Below, piece by piece: positions 28,780-39,107 of a DNA stretch of 64,000 nt. The notes under the pieces were generated by a model. It did no database searches, had not been told where the DNA came from, and saw nothing but the letters and a program-made list of their open reading frames with translations. This stretch comes from an uncultured Caulobacterales bacterium (lineage in GTDB: Bacteria; Pseudomonadota; Alphaproteobacteria; Caulobacterales; Maricaulaceae): NCBI GenBank assembly GCA_938009235.1, contig CALLIK010000004.1:124001-188000 (forward strand), read 5' to 3'. The position numbers were made by a program, and so were the translations under genes. How positions within the stretch are numbered: position 1 is the first letter of the stretch; every line of letters starts with the position of its first letter.

Positions 28780-29907
28780 CTAGTCCATTAAAAGCTCTTT
28801 TGAGGCTTTAGCTGGTTTCAGACCTAGGCGACGCAACCAATTAGCAAAGCGTGTTTTATTGCGAAGCATAGGCTTTTCAACAATGTACCAGCTGAGCGCA
28901 GATAGAGCTATTGTTGGCGGGAAGGTAAGCGCAAAAAGCTCTAATACTGAGAGGTGCGGGAGCCAGTAGAATAGCATTTGTAGAATACACCAATGATAGA
29001 TGTAGATGCCGTATGACACGTCTGGAATTTTTTGCATCCATTCAAGCTTAGGTGCGCGCATGTATGCAACTCGGAACATGCCCCAAGCGAGTAATGCGGT
29101 GACAAGGACTTCAATTACAGCCGTTTGACGAAGCAGGTAACTCGCGACGATCAGAGCCACGAATGTGAGCCAGCTAAATGTGACGCGATCGCGATAAGCG
29201 TAGATCGCTGCGCCCAAACCATAAGCGATCCCGAAACGACACAAGCTTTCTAGTGTTGCAGGTAGAGTTTCAAATAATCCAAAATATTGACCTACGACCC
29301 AAGCAACTGATGGCCCAACAAATTGGAGTAAAATCATCCATTTTTTTCGCAAAAGGCCAAGGCTGAAAACGACTAACGTCGCAATATAAGCAATGACTTC
29401 GTAACGGAGGGTCCAGAGTGTGGCTGATCCAATTCCTTCATCATTGGTTGCAAAAATACCCGGCATCATCATGTCGGTCTCAATGAATGTCAGAACGAGT
29501 AGGGGTTGTAGATACCAATCGGGCTGTGAGAAAAACTCAACCCAAGGCAAGTTTGTCGCGAGCGGCCCAACTACGACCATGACGAAGACAACATGCACTG
29601 CGAGAGCTGGGAAAATACGTAATACTCGAGCCGATACGAAGCTAGGTGTATCACCTCGGAACACCATGGACTTGGTGACGAGGAACCCAGACGCGATGAA
29701 GAATAGGTTCACTGCGAGATAGCTGAATGTATAGTGGTAAAGAATGTGCGGCTCAGCGCCCGTATCTCTTAATGCAACGGCGAAAGCATGCCCGAATACA
29801 ACCAGTGAAGCGAAAAGCAGCCGCAAAGGCGTGAAAAAGTTATCATGTCCTTCACGAATTTGGAAACCGAGTGCCTGAACAGGCTTTGCATTAGATGTGT
29901 TGACCAT
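28780..29907 (-). CDS. Acyltransferase 3 family membrane protein (OafA/YrhL-like)
   Basis: The 375-residue product is an integral membrane protein with about ten hydrophobic segments. The family histidine sits in LLFASLVVFGHAFAVA and arginine/serine features follow (FIASGFLVTKSMVFR, SARVLRIFPALAVHV). Acyltransferase 3 proteins add acetyl or other acyl groups to cell-surface sugars, lipid A parts or macrolides; the acceptor here is unknown. It sits alone on the minus strand between lpd and lipA, breaking an otherwise co-oriented pyruvate dehydrogenase and lipoate gene row. The ATG at 29907 opens a short cytoplasmic N-terminus. Confidence 0.88.
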   Translation of the reverse strand: MVNTSNAKPVQALGFQIREGHDNFFTPLRLLFASLVVFGHAFAVALRDTGAEPHILYHYTFSYLAVNLFFIASGFLVTKSMVFRGDTPSFVSARVLRIFPALAVHVVFVMVVVGPLATNLPWVEFFSQPDWYLQPLLVLTFIETDMMMPGIFATNDEGIGSATLWTLRYEVIAYIATLVVFSLGLLRKKWMILLQFVGPSVAWVVGQYFGLFETLPATLESLCRFGIAYGLGAAIYAYRDRVTFSWLTFVALIVASYLLRQTAVIEVLVTALLAWGMFRVAYMRAPKLEWMQKIPDVSYGIYIYHWCILQMLFYWLPHLSVLELFALTFPPTIALSALSWYIVEKPMLRNKTRFANWLRRLGLKPAKASKELLMD

Positions 29908-30242
29908 TAGTTTCCACTCTCGTCCTTAATAACGGATACGAAATCGGGCTATGTATGCCAGATATATGTTAATGCGTTGCAAACCCTGTGCCTAATTTGG
30001 CGGTTGAGGTCAGGAATAAGTGTTGAGGGGGCTTTTTTTCGCGTCTAAGGCGAAATTTACAACTCTGTTGAAAACTTTTATTTTAGGTTGAGGTGACTAC
30101 CCCTTTTTAGCTAAGTTTTTTATACACTTGATGTACCATTCTATATTTCTGGGTTTTAACGTTGAGCGGCTTTGCGGTTTTGCCACAGCTTTGTGGTATA
30201 AATCGGGTTGAACCTTTGAAGCAAACGGCGCATTTAGGGCGA
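29908..30242. other. Intergenic region between the acyltransferase gene and lipA
   Basis: This 335-base divergent spacer should hold promoters for both genes. I see AT-rich stretches and a small CCACA-GCTT-TGTGG palindrome (about 30182-30195) followed by TATAAAT, but no convincing gene or clear -35/-10 pair. The lipA frame is open back to 30162, but that part looks non-coding. Confidence 0.5.
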
Positions 30243-31196
30243 ATGGCCACATTGCTCGATATAAATTCAAACCGCATTCGACATCCTGAGAAGGCGAACA
30301 AGCCCGATACGGAAGTTCTACGCAAACCCAAATGGATTAGGGTTAAAGCTCCTACATCTAAGGGCTATGCTGAGACACGTAAAATTGTCAAAGACAAAGG
30401 CCTCGTCACGGTCTGCGAAGAAGCTGCTTGTCCAAACATTGGTGAGTGTTGGGAAAAATCCCACGCAACCTTTATGATTTTGGGTGAAATTTGCACACGG
30501 GCCTGCGCATTTTGTAATGTCAGAACAGGCCTTCCTGATGCAGTTGATGCTTATGAGCCGCAGAAAATTGCAGAAGCTGTCGTCGAGATGAAGTTAAAAC
30601 ATGTTGTGATTACATCGGTGGATAGAGATGATCTGCCTGATGGAGGCGCTCAGCATTTTGTCGATGTTATCCAAGCTATCCGCGGGGCTTCACCCGTAAC
30701 AACGATTGAAATTCTGACGCCTGACTTCCTTCGTAAGGCAGGAGCCACCGAAACCGTAATTGATGCACGTCCTGACGTGTTTAATCATAATCTTGAAACT
30801 GTACCGCGCCTGTATTTGAAAATTCGTCCCGGTGCGCGTTACTACCATTCGCTTCGTTTACTTGAAAAAGTGAAAGAGCGTGATCCTGCACAGTTCACCA
30901 AGTCAGGACTGATGGTCGGACTAGGCGAGACAAAGCCTGAAATCATGCAAGTCATGGATGATATGCGGTCGGCAGGCATAGATTTTTTGACTATTGGCCA
31001 GTATCTTCAGCCTACACGTAAACACGCTAAAATTGATCGCTTTGTGACACCTGATGAGTTTAAATCTTATGAGACAATCGCTCGGGCAAAGGGCTTTTTG
31101 ATGGTTTCAGCAAGTCCGCTTACGCGATCCTCTTATCATGCCGACAGTGACTTTGCTCAATTAAGGGCGGCCAGAGAGTCGCAATTGGGTGGCTAA
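30243..31196 (+). CDS. lipA: Lipoyl synthase
   Basis: LipA is a radical-SAM enzyme that inserts two sulphurs into octanoyl groups on lipoyl domains. The 317-residue product has the auxiliary [4Fe-4S] cysteines C58, C63 and C69 ([12 protein letters not shown]) and the radical-SAM cluster C84-x3-C88-x2-C91 (CTRACAFC). The C-terminal RSSY serine motif is at 295-298. I chose the ATG at 30243 because family members start shortly before this point; an upstream in-frame start at 30162 would add an unlikely leader. It supplies the cofactor for PdhB and PdhC nearby. Confidence 0.96.
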   Translation: MATLLDINSNRIRHPEKANKPDTEVLRKPKWIRVKAPTSKGYAETRKIVKDKGLVTVCEEAACPNIGECWEKSHATFMILGEICTRACAFCNVRTGLPDAVDAYEPQKIAEAVVEMKLKHVVITSVDRDDLPDGGAQHFVDVIQAIRGASPVTTIEILTPDFLRKAGATETVIDARPDVFNHNLETVPRLYLKIRPGARYYHSLRLLEKVKERDPAQFTKSGLMVGLGETKPEIMQVMDDMRSAGIDFLTIGQYLQPTRKHAKIDRFVTPDEFKSYETIARAKGFLMVSASPLTRSSYHADSDFAQLRAARESQLGG

Positions 31197-31198
31197 GC

Positions 31199-31714
31199 GT
31201 GCCGAGAACTCATCTTGTCAGACGTATTCGGCATAGACCAGAAGACTTGTTTGAATTGGTTTCAGATGTTGAGGCCTATCCAAAATTTATCAATTTGATC
31301 TCTGCTTTACGTGTCATCAAAACACTCTCTGAAACTGAATTTGAAGCGGAGGCTGTTGTGGCATATAAAATGCTCCGTGAAACCTTTCGGTCTCATGTTA
31401 CAGCGGATATTCGGGCCTTGAGAGTTTCTGTCAAGAAGGCGGAAAAGGGTGGGGCCGTCAAATCCTTACTCAACACGTGGGTCTTTCATCCACTTGAGGA
31501 TGGCTCGACGTTAGTTGATGTTGTCGTCGATGTTCGGTTAAAGGCCATGCCGCTTGAATTTTTACTGCGGGACAAATTTGGTAAGGCTGCGAGTCATATC
31601 ATTAATTTATTTGAGGTGCGTGCGGGCCAAAGGTTCAAACTCATTGGTGAAGAGGTCTATGATATCTCCGCTGAAATGGCCGAGCTTGGTATAGAGGGCG
31701 ATATCGCTGTTTAG
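31199..31714 (+). CDS. RatA/COQ10-type START-domain protein
   Basis: The 171-residue product is a START-like (polyketide cyclase/coenzyme Q-binding) protein. It opens with [27 protein letters not shown], the typical first strand and helix, and ends with a long C-terminal helix ([25 protein letters not shown]). Mitochondrial and alphaproteobacterial members bind ubiquinone; the E. coli relative RatA was reported to affect ribosome assembly. The alphaproteobacterial setting next to lipA favours the quinone role. It starts at GTG 31199, two bases after lipA, and is convergent with the cinA-type gene. Confidence 0.88.
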   Translation: MPRTHLVRRIRHRPEDLFELVSDVEAYPKFINLISALRVIKTLSETEFEAEAVVAYKMLRETFRSHVTADIRALRVSVKKAEKGGAVKSLLNTWVFHPLEDGSTLVDVVVDVRLKAMPLEFLLRDKFGKAASHIINLFEVRAGQRFKLIGEEVYDISAEMAELGIEGDIAV

Positions 31715-32208
31715 GTGAGATGTTCTAAAAAGGTTTCAAGGGCCGCCAAGCACGCGTGATCTCTGACCTTGTTACGTGTCATGTCTTGAAAGAAATGCTT
31801 ACTGGAATGAACGCCGCTCGTAGATGCGATGCCTATCCAAACAGTCCCGACGGGTTTTTCAGGACTGCCGCCGCCAGGACCTGCAATTCCAGTCACTGAT
31901 ACTGCTATATCAACGCCTAATCCAGACCGACATCCGCGCGCCATTTGTTCTGCTACGCGTCCACTGACGGCGCCTTGAGTGCGGATGACTTCTGGGTCTA
32001 CGTCAAGTTGGTTGATTTTGACTTTATTATGGTAGGCGATAACGCCGCCTAAAAAGACCTTTGAGCTTCCAGGCGCAGATGTGATGGCAGCCCCAATAAG
32101 ACCGCCTGTGCAGCTTTCAGCTGTCGCGAGAGTTAAGCCTGCCGCTTGAGATTTTTCAACTAATTCAGCCGAAAGTTCAAATATTTGTGCGAGCATGTTT
32201 TTACTCAT
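31711..32208 (-). CDS. CinA-type nicotinamide-nucleotide amidohydrolase (stand-alone C-terminal domain)
   Basis: The 165-residue product is the PncC/CinA C-terminal amidohydrolase domain, which deamidates nicotinamide mononucleotide in NAD recycling. Key motifs are [16 protein letters not shown], a later [14 protein letters not shown] and [18 protein letters not shown]. The N-terminal MoeA-like domain of full CinA is absent, as in many alphaproteobacteria. I chose the ATG at 32208 because it overlaps the ispDF stop as ATGA, a usual coupling. The frame is open further upstream inside ispDF, but that region is the ispDF coding sequence. It is convergent with and overlaps the RatA-like gene by four bases. 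Confidence 0.9.
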   Translation of the reverse strand: MSKNMLAQIFELSAELVEKSQAAGLTLATAESCTGGLIGAAITSAPGSSKVFLGGVIAYHNKVKINQLDVDPEVIRTQGAVSGRVAEQMARGCRSGLGVDIAVSVTGIAGPGGGSPEKPVGTVWIGIASTSGVHSSKHFFQDMTRNKVRDHACLAALETFLEHLT

Positions 32209-33356
32209 CCGTTGAACTTCACTGTTGCTGTCGCTTGAGCGGCCAAACCTTCGCCGCGTCCTGTAAAACCAAGCTTTTCTGTCGTTGTAGCCTTCACACT
32301 CACGCGGGATAAAGGCAGCTCGCACAACTCGCTAATGCGGGTTCGCATGGCCTCTCGGTTGGGTTTGACTTTAGGTTTCTCGCAAATCAATGTGACATCG
32401 ACATGTTGTAATACACCGTTGTTCTCTTTTAGCTTTTCAATGGCGAAGACTAAGAACTTGTCCGAAGCTGCACCCTTCCATTGCGGGTCAGAGGGCGGGA
32501 AGTGATCGCCAATATCGCCGCAACACGCCGCGCCTAGAATGGCATCTGTAAGAGCGTGAAGCCCTGCATCTGCATCGGAATGCCCTAGTAAGCTGTATCC
32601 GCAATCAATTGGAACGCCGCAGAGCCAAAGCGGGCCGTCCGAGTCGTGGTCAAATTGATGAACGTCGAAACCAGACCCAGTGGCAATGTAACTATCATTT
32701 ATCATATTAGACGCTTTGACGAAATCTTCGGGGTACGTCACCTTGAAATTGTCAGGATCTCCTTGTGTGAACTTTAGAGTTAAGCCTGCTTTATGTGCCA
32801 CTGCAATGTCGTCGGCAAAGTCTTCTGTCTCGGCAAAGTCTGAAAAGGCTTTACAGATTGCATTGTAGTGAAAAGCTTGAGGTGTTTGAATGCGTCGCAA
32901 GGTATCTCGATCAACAGATGTGCCGTCCAGTGTTTTTACGGCATCTGCGATTTGTAACGCAGGGGCTGCGGCTTGGTGCGTGTCTAGTGCCTCAGACAAC
33001 TGACCCAATAGTGCAGAGGATACAAAAGGCCTCGCGGCATCATGTATATAGACGTGCTCAATCCCTAAGTTATCGAGTGACAGTAGGCCTGAATGCACGG
33101 ATTTTGTGCGACTCGCCCCGCCCACTGTTGTGACGCCTGATAGGTTGAGCGTTTCTAAAATATCATCAACCCACTGATCGTCTTTGCTCACAACTACACG
33201 AATTTCGGAAAATGAATGAGATTTTTGTAGGTTTTCAATCGTTCGAGATAAAAGTGGGCGTCCAGATATAATGCGATACTGTTTTGGGGTCTCTCCGCCA
33301 GCCCGTAGGCCCTTTCCAGCGGCGACTAAAATCAGTGCAGTACGAGTCATGCTCAA
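32205..33356 (-). CDS. ispDF: Bifunctional IspD/IspF (MEP isoprenoid pathway)
   Basis: This fusion catalyses two non-consecutive steps of the methylerythritol phosphate route: CTP transfer to MEP (IspD) and formation of the cyclic diphosphate (IspF). Residues 1-~218 are IspD ([32 protein letters not shown]). Residues ~224-383 are IspF, with metal ligands D231 and H233 (GSGFDVHQF), H259 ([17 protein letters not shown]) and the closing [14 protein letters not shown]. IspDF fusions are typical of alphaproteobacteria. The product feeds isoprenoids to quinones and to the carotenoid genes about 16 kb away. It is divergent from dusB. Confidence 0.95.
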   Translation of the reverse strand: MSMTRTALILVAAGKGLRAGGETPKQYRIISGRPLLSRTIENLQKSHSFSEIRVVVSKDDQWVDDILETLNLSGVTTVGGASRTKSVHSGLLSLDNLGIEHVYIHDAARPFVSSALLGQLSEALDTHQAAAPALQIADAVKTLDGTSVDRDTLRRIQTPQAFHYNAICKAFSDFAETEDFADDIAVAHKAGLTLKFTQGDPDNFKVTYPEDFVKASNMINDSYIATGSGFDVHQFDHDSDGPLWLCGVPIDCGYSLLGHSDADAGLHALTDAILGAACCGDIGDHFPPSDPQWKGAASDKFLVFAIEKLKENNGVLQHVDVTLICEKPKVKPNREAMRTRISELCELPLSRVSVKATTTEKLGFTGRGEGLAAQATATVKFNG

Positions 33357-33410
33357 CCTTAGTGTCGGTGAATTATTGTGCAGGTGCGTTAGACGGTCTA
33401 AGGAGCTTCA

Positions 33411-34400
33411 ATGGCAAACCAAATCCACATCGGCAAGCATGCTTTACGCTCGCGTGTTCTTATTGCGCCTATGTCGGGTATTACGGACCTGCCATTTCGT
33501 AAGGTGCTGCATCAATTTCAACCTGGCCTCGTGGTGTCAGAGATGGTTGCAAGTGAACGCCTTATGGCTGGGGATGCCGATAATTTGGCAAGAGCGGCGG
33601 GCGAGGGCTTTGTCCACCCGCTGTCGATTCAACTTATTGGGCGAGACCCACATTGGATGGCAGAAGGCGCAAAAGCTTGCGCGGCTGCAGGCGCGGATAT
33701 CATTGACATAAATATGGGGTGCCCCGCGCGGAAAGTCACAGGCTCGCAAGCGGGCTCGGCTTTGATGCGTGAACCGAAGCTCGCGATTGAAATTGTTAAA
33801 GCTGTAGTCGACGCTGTTGATGTGCCTGTCACGTTGAAAATGCGATTGGGCTGGGATGACGATAGTTTGAACGCGGCTGAAATTGCTAAAGCCGCAGAAG
33901 ACATAGGCGTTGTGATGTTTGTGGTTCACGGACGAACACGATGCCAAATGTATAAGGGTGAGGCCGATTGGGGCGCTGTGCGGTCTGTTGTTGATGCTGT
34001 GCGATCTCCTGTCTTCGTCAATGGAGATATTTTCGATGGCGCTGACGCGTTAGCGGCGCTGGATGAATCTGGCGCTGCAGGTGTGATGGTCGGACGGTCT
34101 TTGGTCGGACGGCCATGGGATATCGCTGAAATTCGAGCCGCCGTTGATGGCGGAGCTATTTCTATGCCAAGCGCAGAGGAAAAGGCGCAGGTCGCAGTGT
34201 CTCATTATCAGGACATGCTTGAGTTTTATCCTGATGCTAAGGGGCTGAGATTTGCGAGAAAACATCTCGCGGGCTATTGCGATAATGCAGGTCTGTCGTC
34301 TGATGATCCATTGCGCGCAACGATTTGCCAAAGCCTTGATCCTGATGTTGTCGCAAACGCTCTAACGAGGGCCTTCTTGAAACGGGCGGATGCCGCATGA
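33411..34400 (+). CDS. dusB: tRNA-dihydrouridine synthase DusB (NifR3)
   Basis: DusB reduces specific uridines in the tRNA D-loop with FMN and NADPH. The 329-residue product has LIAPMSGITDLPFRK at the start, the catalytic C104 in DINMGCPARKV, and FMN-binding segments (VHGRTRCQMYKGEADW; VFVNGDIFDG; GVMVGRSLVGRPW). It is the NifR3 gene that precedes ntrBC in many alphaproteobacteria. Its stop overlaps the ntrB start, so it is in the same transcript. AAGGAG lies nine bases before the ATG. Confidence 0.95.
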   Translation: MANQIHIGKHALRSRVLIAPMSGITDLPFRKVLHQFQPGLVVSEMVASERLMAGDADNLARAAGEGFVHPLSIQLIGRDPHWMAEGAKACAAAGADIIDINMGCPARKVTGSQAGSALMREPKLAIEIVKAVVDAVDVPVTLKMRLGWDDDSLNAAEIAKAAEDIGVVMFVVHGRTRCQMYKGEADWGAVRSVVDAVRSPVFVNGDIFDGADALAALDESGAAGVMVGRSLVGRPWDIAEIRAAVDGGAISMPSAEEKAQVAVSHYQDMLEFYPDAKGLRFARKHLAGYCDNAGLSSDDPLRATICQSLDPDVVANALTRAFLKRADAA

Positions 34401-35437
34401 CAGATGTACTCGTATCTTTAGTGGATGATTGGCCGTTTCCGCTTTTTAAGTTAAACGACCTAGACGCCATCACTTGGGTCAATCAAGCGGCTCAGGAGTG
34501 GATGGGCAAGGGTCTACGTCAGATAGAGGGTCGTATCATTTGGGATGTTATTGAAACAGATCCAGATACGCGCTCAATCGCGATGAAAGCTCGCGCTAAA
34601 TCTGCAACCATTACGTCCCGCCACATTGCTGTGAAAAAAACGGGATCTACAGGTGAGGGCGAAATCGCTCATCTGACGGCTTACACAACTGCGGACGGAA
34701 CGGGCTTGTCTATATGGTTCGTGGGTCCAGAACCGCGCGGGGCTAAAATGGGCGGTCAAGTCGTGACGGGTATGGGCCGTATGATTGCGCATGAGCTTAA
34801 AAACCCACTCGCTGGGATTAAGGGCGCGGCTCAACTGTTAAGGGATGATGTTCAGGGCGAAGAAGGCCTTGCACTGATTGATTTGATCGGGTCAGAAATT
34901 GACCGTATTCGACGTTTGGCCGATAGGATGGAAAAATTAGGGGATGATGACCCTTTGGTCGTTGAGCGCGTGAATATTCACGAAGTTCTCAGGCAGGCTC
35001 GCCGTATTATTCAATCCGCTAATCCAGATGTTGTCTTCGATGAGAGGTATGATCCATCGCTGCCCGATGCGTCGGGGGATCCTGATACTTTGATGCAAGC
35101 GATTTTGAACTTGATTAAGAACGCAGCAGAGAGCGCGGGAGCAACAGGTCATATACGCTTAGAGACCTCGTTTCGGTCGGGTGTTCGCGGTGGGAAATCG
35201 TCTCGGTCACTACCCATCCAAATTCGAATAATTGATGATGGTCCGGGTATTCCGAAGGATTTCTTGACGCAAATTTTTCAACCCTTTGTGACGACTAAAA
35301 AAGAAGGGCAGGGGCTAGGTTTGGCGCTCGTGTCTAAAGTGGCCGCAGCTCATGACGGTCTTGTCGAAGTCCAGTCAGTGCCAGGGCGCACCGTCTTTTC
35401 AATTCTTCTTCCTTCTCCCGGAGTTTCGACGCTATGA
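34397..35437 (+). CDS. ntrB: Nitrogen regulation histidine kinase NtrB
   Basis: NtrB phosphorylates NtrC under nitrogen limitation and reverses this when PII is bound. The 346-residue soluble protein has an N-terminal PAS domain (about 1-115) and the phospho-acceptor H132 in RMIAHELKNPLAGIKGAAQLL. The ATPase domain carries NLIKNAAES, IDDGPGIPKDF and KEGQGLGLALV. There is no membrane segment, as expected. ATGA overlaps at both ends (dusB and ntrC) show tight coupling. Confidence 0.95.
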   Translation: MTDVLVSLVDDWPFPLFKLNDLDAITWVNQAAQEWMGKGLRQIEGRIIWDVIETDPDTRSIAMKARAKSATITSRHIAVKKTGSTGEGEIAHLTAYTTADGTGLSIWFVGPEPRGAKMGGQVVTGMGRMIAHELKNPLAGIKGAAQLLRDDVQGEEGLALIDLIGSEIDRIRRLADRMEKLGDDDPLVVERVNIHEVLRQARRIIQSANPDVVFDERYDPSLPDASGDPDTLMQAILNLIKNAAESAGATGHIRLETSFRSGVRGGKSSRSLPIQIRIIDDGPGIPKDFLTQIFQPFVTTKKEGQGLGLALVSKVAAAHDGLVEVQSVPGRTVFSILLPSPGVSTL

Positions 35438-36747
35438 AATATGAAATTCTATTAGCTGATGATGATGACAGTGTTCGGCTTGTTTTACACAAAGCTCTGA
35501 CACGGGCGGGGCATACTGTTCGGGCAACTGACAATGCTGACACATTGTTGAAATGGGCAGAGGCAGGTCAAGGCGACATCGTTGTAACGGATGTCATGAT
35601 GGGCGGGCGCGAAGTGTTTGAAAGCTTGCCTCAACTGAGGGCCGCGCGTCCAAAATTACCCGTTATTATCATAAGCGCGAATAATACTGTGAATACGGCT
35701 TTGAAATCCGCCCAACACCACGTTTTTGAATATGTTCCAAAGCCTTTCGATTTGGATGACGTTACGAATGCCGTTTCGCGTGCAGGGCAATCCGTGAACC
35801 CGAGGAAGGCTCGTTCGAATGTTGAAAACCGTCGCTTGCCTATGATCGGCCGAAGTGCGGTCATGCAGCCTGTCTTTCGCGCTGTTTCTAGATTTGCAGC
35901 AGGGGATTTACCTGTCCTCATTCAAGGCGCTGTAGGATCAGGAAAGGACCTCGTCGCTCGTTTATTGCATGATGGAGGGCCGAGAAGCGATCGACCTTTT
36001 TTGCGGACAACTGATTTTGAAAACACGTCTTTGACCCTGCAAAAGGTCAATGGCGGAGATATTTACATCGACGAAATTGGTGAGCTGTCAATGTTACAGC
36101 AAGAACGCCTCTTGGCGCTTATGAATGAGTCTGAAATGATATCAGCCCATAAGCGACCGCGTGTGATTTCCGCGACAAGAAAAGATTTAAGAGAACTTGT
36201 TGAGGAAAGTCGTTTTCGCGATGATCTTCTTTTTCGTATTAATGTTGCTGAGATAAAAATTCCCAACTTGGCCACTCGTGAGCGCGATACATATGAACTA
36301 GCGGAAAGCTTTCTATCGCAAGCCTCGCCAAACCAGACACGACGTTTCGAGACAGAAGCCTTGGACGTTTTGCATCGACATAAATGGACAGGCAACGTGA
36401 GAGAGTTGGAAAACCTAGTTCGGCGTTTAGCCGTCCTCTATTCTGATGATGTCATCACAGGGGATATGGTTTTACAGGAGTTTTCCAAAGATTTGCCTCC
36501 CGTGGAAAAAGCAGGTGCCAATCAGAATCGTCTAGATGATCAGCTCGAAGAAGCATGTCGGACGCTTTTGAATGTAGAGACAGAAGACGGGGATTCAGCT
36601 TACACGACTGCGTTAGCTTGGGTCGAAAGACCTTTGATCGTTGAGGCCTTGCGTTTGACGGGGGGGAATCGTGCTAAAGCAGCAGATAAACTTGGCATTC
36701 ACCGTAATACATTACGTACGCGGTTGAAACTTTTAGACATTTCATAG
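35434..36747 (+). CDS. ntrC: Response regulator NtrC lacking the GAFTGA loop
   Basis: The 437-residue product has a receiver domain (phospho-acceptor D53 in IVVTDVMMGG) and an AAA+ domain with Walker A GAVGSGKD (165-172) and Walker B IYIDEIGEL (210-218). The arginine-finger region is FRDDLLFRINV and the C-terminal Fis-type helix-turn-helix reads GGNRAKAADKLGIHRNTLRTRL. Between PFLRTTDFENTS and LQKVNGGDIYIDE the usual ~30-residue stretch with ELFGHEKGAFTGA is absent. Without this loop NtrC cannot engage sigma-54; Rhodobacter capsulatus NtrC is a known case that works with sigma-70. I infer a similar mode here. Confidence 0.93.
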   Translation: MKYEILLADDDDSVRLVLHKALTRAGHTVRATDNADTLLKWAEAGQGDIVVTDVMMGGREVFESLPQLRAARPKLPVIIISANNTVNTALKSAQHHVFEYVPKPFDLDDVTNAVSRAGQSVNPRKARSNVENRRLPMIGRSAVMQPVFRAVSRFAAGDLPVLIQGAVGSGKDLVARLLHDGGPRSDRPFLRTTDFENTSLTLQKVNGGDIYIDEIGELSMLQQERLLALMNESEMISAHKRPRVISATRKDLRELVEESRFRDDLLFRINVAEIKIPNLATRERDTYELAESFLSQASPNQTRRFETEALDVLHRHKWTGNVRELENLVRRLAVLYSDDVITGDMVLQEFSKDLPPVEKAGANQNRLDDQLEEACRTLLNVETEDGDSAYTTALAWVERPLIVEALRLTGGNRAKAADKLGIHRNTLRTRLKLLDIS

Positions 36748-36866
36748 TGCCGCATGTGGCTATGAGTCCATGTGATAGTTGTTGATATTTTGCAACACTG
36801 AGGTATGACAGCAACAGTGGGATGCGCCTGCAAGTGAGATAACTTCTGAATACTCATAGCGAACAA

Positions 36867-39107
36867 TTGAGTGAAGACCGTAAAACTGCCCAACCAATCG
36901 TAGTTGGGCGGATTAAACCGCGTTTTGCTCCATCGGCCCTGTTTGGGGTAATTTTTCTTGCCTCAATATTTCTGACTATTCTTGGTGCTTTACTTTCATA
37001 TTCTACTGACCCAGTGAGAATAGAGCAGGCTTGGGATATTCTCAGGTATAATCTTGCAGTAATTATTATCTTCGCCATCTACTTAGTGAATAGGTTATGG
37101 ACGACTGTTTTTGTTCCCTCTCGAGGGCAAGCGGCGCCACTTCTTCATCGTAGATTTGTGGCTATTTTCTCTTTGGCGGCGCTTGTACCTGCTGTCCTTG
37201 TTGGGGGCTTTGCTCTCTCTCTCTTATCGCAAAACCTTTCGGGCCTTTTCGGAGAGCGTGTTAGAGATAATATGGAACAAGCCCGTCAGATTTTAGACGG
37301 ATATGTCTCTCAAGAGTTTGAAAGATTGGGTGAGGATGTTTCTGAAATGCAGCGGGCGATTGCACGTAGTTCTACTGATTTTGGGGCTCGTATTTCTTTT
37401 ACCGCAGAGCTTCTTCGTGAATCGCAAACCCGCAATTTGGATGCTGTTTACATTTTGCGCGAAGATGGATTTGTTCTGACACGGGTCGAAACACCCGATG
37501 CCCCCAGCTTGCGTATTCCTGATCTCGAAGTCCTTAAAGGGTTGAAACCGTCTGACGTCGCCTTCCAAAAAAGAGCTGATATTGATTACCTGATTGCATT
37601 GTCCAAGCTGTCGGAGGGGCCGAATACTTATTTATATGTTGGCAAGCTCTTGCGCTCAGACAATCAAGTTTTGTCTTCAATCTCTGGGATTGAAAATGCT
37701 GCATTACAAATCGCAAGGTTTAACGCAGGCCAAGCGCGCATGAATCAAATTTTCTTCTTCACGCTTCTGGATAGTGCGCTTCTCATTCTCGTGGCAGCCA
37801 TTTGGCTGGGTATGGCGCTCGCTAATCGCATTATTGACCCTCTTTCTGGTTTGGTAAATGCGGCCGAACGTGTGCGTGCCGGAGATATGGGTACAAGAGT
37901 AGATGTAATTGGCGATTGGGGAGAAATTTCTGATCTTGGGTCAGCCTTTAACCGTATGACATCTCAACTCGAATCTCAGCGTGAAGAGTTAATACGTGAA
38001 CATGATATTTCCGAGCAAAGACGTCAGTTTTCTGAAGCTGTGTTGTCAGGCGTACGAGCTGGAGTTATTGGATTGACTCAGCAAGGTAAAATTACGCTTT
38101 CTAATGATGCGGCGAAACGCCTTTTGGAGGAAAGAGCTGAGACATTGGTTGGTCAACCTATTTCTGAAGTTTTGTCAGAGTTTGCGCCGGCTTTTGCTAA
38201 AGCCCGTGAAGCGATTACAGGCACCTCAGAAGACCAAGTGACTGTGGAAATGAGCGGCGGAACGCGCATCTTTGACCTTCATGTGTCTGCCTATAAAGGT
38301 GCGCGGAATGATACGGGCTGGGTTCTAACCTTTGATGATATGACCCGTCTTGTATCGGCTCAAAGACACTCAGCCTGGAGAGAAGTCGCGAGACGAATTG
38401 CGCATGAAATCAAAAACCCGTTGACGCCAATTCAACTTTCGGCGGAGCGTTTAGCACGCAAGTACACGAAGGAAATTAAGTCTGACCCTCAAACCTTTGT
38501 CAATTGTACTCAGACGATCATTCGCCAAGTCGAGAGTTTGGAACAAATGGTAGATGAGTTTTCTGCATTTGCACGGATGCCATCACCTAAACTGGTATCA
38601 ACGGACCTTAATAATATTCTTGATGAAGCGATATTCGCACAAGGTGTCAGCTTCCCAGGAATTAGGTTTAGCCGAAAAGGCCGTTGGCCAGATCAAACTA
38701 TTGTGCATGGTGATGAGCGTTTATTGGCTCAAGCCTTGACGAATGTGATGAAAAACGCCGGTGAGGCTGTGCAACGAAAAATGGAAGGTGGGGTTTCCAG
38801 TCATTTCCGAGGTGAAGTGATGATTGAGATAATTGATATTGGTGCGAGGGTCGCGATCAAAGTCTCAGACAATGGTCCAGGTTGGCCCTTTAAAGACACA
38901 GACCGTTTGATGGAACCCTATGTGACAACGCGCGATAGCGGTACAGGTTTGGGCTTGGCGATCGTAAAACGGATTGCGGAAGATCATGGCGGCCAACTTG
39001 TTTTGGAGGCGCGTGATGACGTCGAAGGCGCAAGAACCGTCATATATATACCCCAATTGCCAGATACTAAATTGAGTTCAGAAATCCACCCCCGCGAGGT
39101 TTTATGA
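36867..39107 (+). CDS. ntrY: Membrane histidine kinase NtrY
   Basis: NtrY is the membrane partner of NtrX, linked to nitrogen and redox control. The 746-residue product has two to three N-terminal membrane helices (about 20-42, 54-75, 83-107), a periplasmic sensor region and another helix (about 285-305). HAMP (LANRIIDPLSGLVNAAERV), PAS and HisKA segments follow, with H513 in RRIAHEIKNPLTPIQLSAERLARKY, and then HATPase. The start appears to be TTG at 36867; an in-frame TAA lies at 36840-36842 and no ATG or GTG occurs between. It follows ntrC after 119 bases and overlaps ntrX. Confidence 0.94.
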   Translation: MSEDRKTAQPIVVGRIKPRFAPSALFGVIFLASIFLTILGALLSYSTDPVRIEQAWDILRYNLAVIIIFAIYLVNRLWTTVFVPSRGQAAPLLHRRFVAIFSLAALVPAVLVGGFALSLLSQNLSGLFGERVRDNMEQARQILDGYVSQEFERLGEDVSEMQRAIARSSTDFGARISFTAELLRESQTRNLDAVYILREDGFVLTRVETPDAPSLRIPDLEVLKGLKPSDVAFQKRADIDYLIALSKLSEGPNTYLYVGKLLRSDNQVLSSISGIENAALQIARFNAGQARMNQIFFFTLLDSALLILVAAIWLGMALANRIIDPLSGLVNAAERVRAGDMGTRVDVIGDWGEISDLGSAFNRMTSQLESQREELIREHDISEQRRQFSEAVLSGVRAGVIGLTQQGKITLSNDAAKRLLEERAETLVGQPISEVLSEFAPAFAKAREAITGTSEDQVTVEMSGGTRIFDLHVSAYKGARNDTGWVLTFDDMTRLVSAQRHSAWREVARRIAHEIKNPLTPIQLSAERLARKYTKEIKSDPQTFVNCTQTIIRQVESLEQMVDEFSAFARMPSPKLVSTDLNNILDEAIFAQGVSFPGIRFSRKGRWPDQTIVHGDERLLAQALTNVMKNAGEAVQRKMEGGVSSHFRGEVMIEIIDIGARVAIKVSDNGPGWPFKDTDRLMEPYVTTRDSGTGLGLAIVKRIAEDHGGQLVLEARDDVEGARTVIYIPQLPDTKLSSEIHPREVL